Source: an uncultured Eubacteriales bacterium (GTDB lineage Bacteria > Bacillota_A > Clostridia > Peptostreptococcales > Anaerovoracaceae). From it: DNA of 10,824 bases. The translations under genes were made by a program, and so were the position numbers. The stretch lies in NCBI GenBank assembly GCA_902790885.1, contig CADATR010000049.1, positions 1 to 10,824 on the forward strand, written 5' to 3'. Numbering within the stretch: position 1 is the first letter of the stretch; each line of letters begins with the position of its first letter. Shown piece by piece: positions 1-5,737 of the stretch. The notes beneath the pieces are model-generated. The model was given only the letters and a program-made list of their open reading frames with translations, was not told the origin of the DNA and searched no databases.

Positions 1-262
1 CCGCAGGTAACTGTAGGGAAAGTGCAACAGAAACATTCCGCCGAAACGGGTAATGCCGTGGTAAGGTTGAAATGGTGAGGTAAGAGCTCACCGGGGCTGT
101 GGAGACACAGCTGCCGTGTAAACCCCATCCGGAGCAAGACAAATTGGGCATTCAGTGGTGCGGCCCGTACCCGCCCAGAGGTATGTCGCTTGAGGCTGCA
201 GGCAACTGCAGTCCCAGATGGATGATCGTCAGATACAGAACCCGGCTTACGGTCTGCCCAAT
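1..262 (+). ncRNA. rnpB: RNase P RNA (type A), 5' part cut off by window edge
   Basis: Catalytic RNA of ribonuclease P, which removes 5' leaders from precursor tRNAs. Seen directly are several hallmark conserved blocks in the right order: GGGAAAGTGCAACAGAAA at 15-32, GAGGTAAGAGCTCACCGG at 77-94, GTAAACCCCATCCGGAGCAA near 117-137, and the 3' signature ACAGAACCCGGCTTAC at 235-250. The spacing between them fits the bacterial ancestral (A) type rather than the Bacillus (B) type. The 5' end with P1, P2 and the first conserved core strand lies outside the window. The 3' end is estimated: the bases after CGGCTTAC (251-259) probably form the 3' strand of P1, whose partner is not visible. No T-run terminator follows, so the RNA may be released by processing or run into the next gene. 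Confidence 0.95.
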
Positions 263-283
263 ATTACTGACTATTTGATTCAG

Positions 284-303
284 CGGGATGTCTTTTCGTC
301 CCG
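284..303 (+). other. Hairpin between rnpB and the activase gene
   Basis: CGGGATG (284-290) pairs with CGTCCCG (297-303) over seven base pairs, one of them G-U, with a six-base loop TCTTTT. It lies about 20 bases after the estimated rnpB end and 17 bases before the chosen start codon at 321. No T-run follows, so it does not look like a normal intrinsic terminator. It could be a 3' processing or stability element of rnpB, or a leader hairpin of the downstream message. This is seen as a possible fold only; its function is inference. Confidence 0.4.
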
Positions 304-312
304 TGTATGGAT

Positions 313-316
313 GGAG
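313..316 (+). promoter_or_regulatory. Ribosome binding site that sets the activase start
   Basis: GGAG at 313-316 lies four bases before ATG at 321. The upstream in-frame ATG at 288 has no purine-rich site before it and falls inside the 284-303 hairpin. Translation from 321 gives MVRLGIDVGSTT, placing the phosphate-binding motif where activases normally have it, right at the N-terminus. The short spacing suggests modest efficiency. Confidence 0.6.
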
Positions 317-320
317 AAAA

Positions 321-3300
321 ATGGTAAGACTGGGAATAGACGTAGGATCAACAACAGTCAAGCTCGTTTTGCTTGATGATGATAATAACATCATATATTC
401 AAAATACGAGCGTCATATGTCGAATGTCTTTGAGAAGGCAGGAGAGCTGATCAGAGAGCTCAGAGACCTCGAAGGCAATATTGCCGTCAGACCGGTGATC
501 ACCGGATCCGGCGGTCTTTCACTTGCAGATCTTTTCGGCATCAGGTTTGAGCAGGAAGTCATCGCGTGCAGCAAGGCTGTCGAAGAGATAATACCTGAAA
601 CTGATGTGGCGATAGAGCTCGGAGGCGAAGACGCCAAGATCACGTTTTACGGATCGACTGTTGAACAGCGCATGAACGGCACTTGTGCCGGCGGCACAGG
701 AGCATTTATCGACCAGATGGCCGTGCTTCTTAATACCGATGCTTCAGGCCTGAATGAAGCTGCAAAGGATCACAGCATTATTTATCCTATAGCTTCACGC
801 TGCGGAGTTTTCGCTAAGACAGACATTCAGCCTCTTATAAATGACGGAGCCAAGACTTCCGATATAGCCGCGTCAATATTTCAGGCTGTAGTGAACCAGA
901 TGATATCGGGACTTGCCTGCGGACATCCTATCAAAGGAAAGGTGGCATTCCTCGGCGGACCTCTGGAGTATCTTTCAGAACTCAGAAAGAGATTTATCGA
1001 GACTCTCGGACTTAAGGACGAAGATGTCATATTCCCTGAGAACGCCAAGTTCTTCGTGGCTCTTGGCGCCGCTTATCTCGCGGACAACGAGGAAGCGGTA
1101 TCTCTTGATTCGCTTATTTCAAAGCTCGAAAACGCTTCGCCTGACGATATATCGGATACAAAGTATCTGAGGCCTCTTTTTGAGGATGATGCGGAGCTTG
1201 CCGAATTCAGGGAGCGCCACGCGAAAGACAGAATAACAAGAGGAGATCTTTCGAAGGCTGAAGGAGCCGTATTCCTCGGTATAGACGCCGGCTCCACGAC
1301 CACGAAGGCAGCCGTCATAAATAAAGACAAAGAGCTTCTGTACGAGCACTACAGCAACAATGAGGGCGATCCTCTGGCAGTAGTAAAACAGGTGCTTACG
1401 GAGATATACACCTCGCTTCCTGAGAAGGCTTTCATTGGAAGGTCCATGGTCACGGGCTATGGCGAAGGCCTCATTCAGGCTGCGTACAAAATAGACGCAG
1501 GCGAGATAGAGACAATGGCTCATTACAAGGCCGCGAAGCAGTTCCTTCCTGAAGTCAGCTTTATCCTTGATATAGGCGGGCAGGATATGAAGTGCATGCA
1601 GATCCACGACGGAGCCATCAGCAGCATCATGCTCAACGAGGCGTGCTCCTCGGGATGCGGATCATTTATAGAGACCTATGCCAAGTCGGTAAACATGACC
1701 GTTCCGGAATTCGCTGCAGAAGCGCTAAAAAGCCGCAGACCGGTCGATCTCGGTACAAGGTGTACTGTTTTCATGAATTCCAAGGTGAAGCAGGCACAGA
1801 AAGAGGGCTCATCTATAGCGGATATATCCGCCGGCCTTTCATATTCTGTTATAAAAAATGCCCTGTACAAGGTTATCAAGCTCAGAAACACATCTGACAC
1901 CGGAGACCACGTAGTGGTGCAGGGCGGCACCTTCCTCAACGAAGCTGTACTCAGAAGTCTCGAGCTCATTCTTGAAAAGAATGTGGTAAGACCGGATATA
2001 TCGGGCCTCATGGGAGCTTACGGCTGCGCGATCATCGCTGCGGACAATTATGTCGAGGGGGAGCGCTCTGGAGTTCTTCCTCTTGAAGAAGTCGACAGCT
2101 TCAGCGTAACTACCACGAACGCGAGATGCGGCGGATGCGGCAACAACTGCCTGCTCACCATATCAAAATTCGCCGATGGCGGAAGATACATCACAGGCAA
2201 CCGCTGCGAAAAGGGAGCCGGAGGCGGAGGCAAAAAATCAGAGCTTCCTAACCTATATAAGATCAAGAGCAAGCTTCTGTTCGACAGGCCTGTGCTCGAC
2301 GAGAAGGATGCCAAAAGAGGGGTCATTGGGATACCAAGAGTCCTAAACATGTATGAGAACTATCCGTTCTGGCACGCTTTCTTTACAAAGCTCGGATTCA
2401 GGGTCATCCTGAGCCCTCCGACAAACAAGGAACTGTATCAGAGCGGCATGGATACCATTTCTTCCGATACAGCCTGTTATCCGGCTAAGGTGGTGCACGG
2501 ACATATCAAGTGGCTCGTTGAAAACGGCGTAAAACGCATTTTCTACCCTTCGATCAATTATGAGGCGGTAGAAGACAAAACTGCTCCTAACCACTATAAC
2601 TGTCCGGTCGTCGCTACATACCCTGAAGTCATCGACAAGAACATGGCTGATTACTTCTATGAGAACGATGTGGAATTCTATCATCCGTTCGTTCCGTATG
2701 ATGATGACAAGAGATTCATCAGCCAGATGACAGGATTTTTCTCCGGAAGCCGCAGTGTCGACACAGAGGCTACCGAGAATATCGTCAAAAGCTACAGGCT
2801 CGGGAATGATGAGCGCGAATATTCACTTTACGGCATCGATACAGACATGCTCGAGATAGAGCACGCGCTTTACGCCGGCCGCACGGCCCAGAAGGCATAT
2901 AAGAGGCGCGTGGACGAAGCAGGCGAAGCTGCAATTGAATACATGAGAGATCATGGCAAGAAGGGCATAATCCTTTCCGGAAGGCCTTATCACGTCGATC
3001 CTGAGATAAACCACGGTATCGATGAGCTCATTACCCAGCAGGATATGGTTGTGCTTTCGGAGGATTCCGTAAGCCGCAAGATCAAAACAGCAAGGCCTGT
3101 ACGCATACTCGATCAGTGGGTGTATCATTCGAGGCTGTATAAGGCTGCTATCTTTGCGGGCCAGAATGACGATATAGAAGTCATACAGCTCAACTCGTTC
3201 GGCTGCGGTCTTGACGCTGTGACAACGGATGAGGTTGACGAGCTCCTGCAGCAGAACAACAAGCTTTACACAGTTCTCAAAATAGACGAGGGCGCCAACC

Positions 3301-4643
3301 TCGGCGCCGCGAGGATCAGGATAAGATCGCTCAAGGCAGCTCTTGATGAGCGCCAGAAGCTAGGCACAAAGGCACGAAAAGTAAACAAGCCTTACAAGCG
3401 CAAGCTCTTTACCAGAGAGATGAGAAATGACGGATACACGCTTCTGGTGCCGCAGATGTCTCCGATGCACTTCCAGTATTTTGAGCCTGTACTAAGGGCC
3501 GCAGGATATAACGCGGTTCTGCTGCCTGCGGTAACAAAAGAATCCGAAGAAGAAGGACTCAGATATGTCAACAATGACGCATGCTATCCGACCATCGTAA
3601 CTCTGGGACAGATCATCTACGCGCTCAAATCGGGCAAGTACGATATAAGCAGGACAGGCGTATTCATGTCACAGACAGGAGGCGGCTGCAGGGCCAGCAA
3701 CTATGTTGCGCTTCTCAGAAAGGCGCTTAAGGATCTCGGAATGGAGCAGATACCGGTGATTTCCTTCAACATGGTAGGACTGGAAAGGAATCCGGGATTC
3801 TCGATCACTCCTCGGCTCGCGCTGTCGCTCGTTTACGGAGCTCTCTACGGAGACCTCATGATGAAGTGTGTTTACAGGATCAGACCTTATGAGATCGAGA
3901 AGGGGTCTGCCGAATCCGTCATGAACTCGTGGTTCGACAAGATCACAAAGAACTGCATGGATCTCAACAAAAAGACCTTCAGAAAGAATCTCGAACTGAT
4001 CGTGAAGGACTTTGACAGCATACCTATCCATGAGGACATGGTAAAGCCTAAGGTCGGCATCGTAGGAGAGATCCTCGTAAAGTATCATCCTAATGCCAAC
4101 AATAATCTCGTAGAGACCATAGAGGCTGAGGGCGGCGAGGCTGTGGTTCCGTCGTTCATCGACTTCTTTGAATACGGCTTCATCAACAAAGTGTTCAATT
4201 ACAACAACCTTTCAGGCACGTGGAAGGACATGGCCATCAACAGGGCGCTTCTCTCTTTCATCGAATCATACAGAAAGTATTCGAGAGAGGCGTGCAGAAA
4301 GAGCAAACGCTTTACGCCTGACTGCCGGATAGAAGATACCGCAAGGAATGCCGAAAAGTTCATTTCGATCGGAAACCAGTGCGGTGAAGGCTGGCTTCTG
4401 ACCGGAGAGATGGTAGATCTTATCGACAGCGGGGTGAAGAACATCCTCTGTCTGCAGCCATTCGCCTGCCTGCCTAACCATGTAGCGGGCAAGGGAATGC
4501 TGAAGGCTCTCAGACAGTATGACGATAAGGCAAACATCGTGGCGATAGACTACGATCCGGGAGCTTCTACCGTCAATCAGCTCAACCGTATCAAGCTTAT
4601 GATGTCTACGGCGTTTAAGAACCTTGAAGAAAACAAGGCCTGA
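321..4643 (+). CDS. Fused double CoA-dehydratase activase / DUF2229 / dehydratase-like protein
   Basis: A 1440-residue cytoplasmic iron-sulfur ATPase of the BcrA/BcrD/HgdC (BadF/BadG) superfamily; no signal peptide or membrane segment is seen. Activase domain 1 has GIDVGSTT at 5-12, LGGEDAK at 100-106 and cluster cysteines C122 (GTCAGGTG) and C161 (SRCGVFAK). Activase domain 2 has GIDAGSTTTK from 320, DIGGQDMK at 417-424, C442 and C481. In both, the cysteines are 39 residues apart, as in HgdC. A CxxCxxxC segment (C603, C606, C610) plus C629 follows. A DUF2229-like region starts near 670 with NDTACYP-type C719 (written SDTACYP here), YNCPVV C761 and SFGCGLD C962. A C-terminal region like 2-hydroxyacyl-CoA dehydratase subunits carries C1088, C1123, C1354, C1377 and C1383. 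By family it should hydrolyse ATP to drive low-potential electrons onto a second metal cluster. The substrate is unknown, and no dehydratase, CoA-transferase or acyl-CoA dehydrogenase gene lies nearby. Start 321 is preferred over 288. The gene is intact and of a size usual for this fused family. Confidence 0.93.
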   Translation: MVRLGIDVGSTTVKLVLLDDDNNIIYSKYERHMSNVFEKAGELIRELRDLEGNIAVRPVITGSGGLSLADLFGIRFEQEVIACSKAVEEIIPETDVAIELGGEDAKITFYGSTVEQRMNGTCAGGTGAFIDQMAVLLNTDASGLNEAAKDHSIIYPIASRCGVFAKTDIQPLINDGAKTSDIAASIFQAVVNQMISGLACGHPIKGKVAFLGGPLEYLSELRKRFIETLGLKDEDVIFPENAKFFVALGAAYLADNEEAVSLDSLISKLENASPDDISDTKYLRPLFEDDAELAEFRERHAKDRITRGDLSKAEGAVFLGIDAGSTTTKAAVINKDKELLYEHYSNNEGDPLAVVKQVLTEIYTSLPEKAFIGRSMVTGYGEGLIQAAYKIDAGEIETMAHYKAAKQFLPEVSFILDIGGQDMKCMQIHDGAISSIMLNEACSSGCGSFIETYAKSVNMTVPEFAAEALKSRRPVDLGTRCTVFMNSKVKQAQKEGSSIADISAGLSYSVIKNALYKVIKLRNTSDTGDHVVVQGGTFLNEAVLRSLELILEKNVVRPDISGLMGAYGCAIIAADNYVEGERSGVLPLEEVDSFSVTTTNARCGGCGNNCLLTISKFADGGRYITGNRCEKGAGGGGKKSELPNLYKIKSKLLFDRPVLDEKDAKRGVIGIPRVLNMYENYPFWHAFFTKLGFRVILSPPTNKELYQSGMDTISSDTACYPAKVVHGHIKWLVENGVKRIFYPSINYEAVEDKTAPNHYNCPVVATYPEVIDKNMADYFYENDVEFYHPFVPYDDDKRFISQMTGFFSGSRSVDTEATENIVKSYRLGNDEREYSLYGIDTDMLEIEHALYAGRTAQKAYKRRVDEAGEAAIEYMRDHGKKGIILSGRPYHVDPEINHGIDELITQQDMVVLSEDSVSRKIKTARPVRILDQWVYHSRLYKAAIFAGQNDDIEVIQLNSFGCGLDAVTTDEVDELLQQNNKLYTVLKIDEGANLGAARIRIRSLKAALDERQKLGTKARKVNKPYKRKLFTREMRNDGYTLLVPQMSPMHFQYFEPVLRAAGYNAVLLPAVTKESEEEGLRYVNNDACYPTIVTLGQIIYALKSGKYDISRTGVFMSQTGGGCRASNYVALLRKALKDLGMEQIPVISFNMVGLERNPGFSITPRLALSLVYGALYGDLMMKCVYRIRPYEIEKGSAESVMNSWFDKITKNCMDLNKKTFRKNLELIVKDFDSIPIHEDMVKPKVGIVGEILVKYHPNANNNLVETIEAEGGEAVVPSFIDFFEYGFINKVFNYNNLSGTWKDMAINRALLSFIESYRKYSREACRKSKRFTPDCRIEDTARNAEKFISIGNQCGEGWLLTGEMVDLIDSGVKNILCLQPFACLPNHVAGKGMLKALRQYDDKANIVAIDYDPGASTVNQLNRIKLMMSTAFKNLEENKA

Positions 4644-4652
4644 GCGTATAAT
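4624..4652 (+). promoter_or_regulatory. Sigma-A type promoter for yebC
   Basis: TTGAAG (4624-4629), a 17-base spacer and a perfect TATAAT (4647-4652). The -35 box lies inside the last codons of the activase gene and the -10 box begins four bases after its stop codon, so transcription would start near 4659. This gives yebC its own expression independent of the upstream gene. No terminator hairpin is visible between the two genes, so read-through from upstream is also possible. Confidence 0.75.
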
Positions 4653-4693
4653 AGACAAAGAAAAGATAATCACTACATAAGGAGGCACTACCC

Positions 4694-5413
4694 ATGGGTA
4701 GACACGGGACAATAGCAAACAGAAAATCCGCGCAGGACTCAAAGCGTTCTGCAATGTTCACAAAGTATTCCAGACAGATCATCGTTGCAGCCAAGGCAGG
4801 AGGCGATCCTGACTTCAATCCTTCGCTCAGAGTGGCGATCGACAAGGCCAAATCGATCGGAATGCCTAACGATAACATCAACAGGGCTATCAAGAAGGGT
4901 ACAGGTGAACTCGGAGGAGAGCAGTATGAAGAGCTCCAGTTTGAGGGCTACGGTCCAAGCGGTGTTGCCGTTATCGTTGAAGCTCTGACAGACAACAAAA
5001 ACAGAACAGCATCTTTTGTAAGATCGGTGTTTGACAAAAACGGCGGCAATCTCGGAACTCCGGGATGTGTATCATACATGTTCAGCCGCAAGGGCGTTGT
5101 AATCATCGACTCCGAAGACCTCGACGAGGATGAGGTAATGATGGTCGCTCTTGATGCCGGCGCTGACGACATGATCGTCAACGAAGACAATTTTGAGATC
5201 AGAACAGATCCGTCCGCATTCAATGATGTCCATCAGGCCGTCAAGGAAGCCGGATACGAGATCTTCGAAGCAGAGATCGAGCAGATCCCTTCGATGGAAG
5301 CAAACGTCACAGACGAAAGCGCCATCAAGTCGCTTACAAAACTCATCAATTCTCTTGAAGAGAACGATGACGTACAGAAGGTATACTTCAACTGCGATCT
5401 CGACCTCGATTGA
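4694..5413 (+). CDS. yebC: YebC/PmpR family protein
   Basis: A 239-residue cytoplasmic protein, close to the usual 240-250 residues of the family. The N-terminus is family-typical (MGRHGTIANRKSAQDSKR, then FTKYSR), as are DPDFNPSLRVAIDKAK, EGYGPSGVAV, DNKNRTASFVRSVF, KNGGNLGTPGCVSYMF and, near the end, DDVQKVYFN. The AAQD-like element SAQDSKR brings it nearer to the E. coli YebC subtype than to the shorter Firmicute YebC2 subtype; that is judged by eye. The family was first described as DNA-binding regulators (PmpR). More recent work on bacterial YebC and mitochondrial TACO1 points to a ribosome-associated role in translating proline-rich stretches. Which applies here cannot be read from the sequence. 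A strong AAGGAGG (4679-4685) sits eight bases before ATG 4694. It is probably monocistronic, and the 6S-like RNA follows it directly. Confidence 0.95.
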   Translation: MGRHGTIANRKSAQDSKRSAMFTKYSRQIIVAAKAGGDPDFNPSLRVAIDKAKSIGMPNDNINRAIKKGTGELGGEQYEELQFEGYGPSGVAVIVEALTDNKNRTASFVRSVFDKNGGNLGTPGCVSYMFSRKGVVIIDSEDLDEDEVMMVALDAGADDMIVNEDNFEIRTDPSAFNDVHQAVKEAGYEIFEAEIEQIPSMEANVTDESAIKSLTKLINSLEENDDVQKVYFNCDLDLD

Positions 5414-5434
5414 TCTGTACGGATCAGAAGTTTT

Positions 5435-5607
5435 CCTGGAATATGCGTTAAAGTCTTCATAATTGAACCTACACTTTCTTAAAGGGATTCCGATGCGGAA
5501 GCATTATGTAAAGCCTCCTCGCAGTGGACTACAGAAGCCAGGCTCAGGAAGTACCCACCTTATCATTACTGATAGGGCGTCAATTAAAGGCTTAACGGTA
5601 TTCCGGG
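5435..5607 (+). ncRNA. ssrS: Probable 6S RNA
   Basis: A rod-shaped fold with a large central bubble, the layout of 6S RNA, which binds housekeeping RNA polymerase by mimicking an open promoter. The closing stem pairs 5435-5457 with 5587-5607, about 21 base pairs with single-base bulges at 5445 and 5452. Past the bubble, ACTTTCT (5473-5479) pairs with AGGAAGT (5546-5552) to start the upper arm. That arm holds further short helices: TTCCG/CGGAA at 5488-5500, and AGCCT 5512-5516 with AGGCT 5540-5544. The 3' side of the bubble carries a small hairpin, CC-TATC with GATA-GG (5558-5576), an element I recall from Firmicute 6S RNAs. A T-run follows at once. No clear promoter is seen upstream, so the 5' end is uncertain and the RNA may be processed from the yebC transcript. 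The identification rests on fold and size, not on an alignment. Confidence 0.75.
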
Positions 5608-5614
5608 TTTTTTT
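5596..5614 (+). terminator. T-run terminator at the end of the 6S-like RNA
   Basis: The 3' strand of the long closing stem ends in CCGGG and runs straight into seven T residues (5608-5614). A stem followed by a U-tract is the form of an intrinsic terminator, although the pairing partner lies about 160 bases upstream instead of in a local hairpin; the local option CGG-TATT-CCG has only three pairs. A second T-rich stretch at 5620-5625 follows. It would stop both 6S and any yebC read-through before the peptidase promoter. Confidence 0.5.
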
Positions 5615-5687
5615 ATGCCTTTTTTGCCCTGCAAAGGTGGTTGAAAGCTGAAATGAACAGAAAACTTTATCTGATTTCACGTAAATA

Positions 5688-5696
5688 TGTTATAGT
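5688..5696 (+). promoter_or_regulatory. Extended -10 promoter for the peptidase-polA-coaE operon
   Basis: TGT followed by TATAGT (5691-5696) forms an extended -10 element with one mismatch to TATAAT. Only a poor -35 (TTATCT, 5667-5672, 18-base spacer) is present, as is usual when the TG extension is used. Transcription would start near 5703, giving a leader of about 35 bases. Nothing else is seen between the 6S T-run and this promoter. It is the only visible promoter before polA and coaE. Confidence 0.55.
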
Positions 5697-5737
5697 AAAC
5701 TAAATAGGATATTGTTTTTGAGTAAAAGGACAACTTT

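Noticed and set aside
288..320. Upstream ATG at 288 as the activase start
   Set aside because: There is no ribosome binding site before it, it lies in a hairpin, and the eleven extra residues do not belong to the family. GGAG before 321 fits better.
4266..4754. A 162-codon open frame on the minus strand over the activase end and yebC start
   Set aside because: It overlaps two well-supported genes and a promoter, and has no recognisable motif.
5382..5387. TATACT near the end of yebC as a 6S promoter -10
   Set aside because: The nearest -35-like TTGAAG is 21 bases upstream, too far, and the start would fall about 40 bases before the closing stem.
5411..5434. TGATC-loop-GATCA hairpin followed by GAAGTTTT as a yebC terminator
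   Set aside because: The stem has five pairs with little GC and the T-run is only four bases long and offset, so it is too weak to call.
5463..5651. A 62-codon open frame in the gap after yebC
   Set aside because: It lies across the 6S-like RNA and its T-run, starts without a good ribosome binding site and resembles no known protein.
5414..5737. A riboswitch or T-box leader controlling the peptidase operon
   Set aside because: No T-box or known aptamer core is seen, and the structured RNA ends in a T-run before the peptidase promoter, so it is not part of that message.
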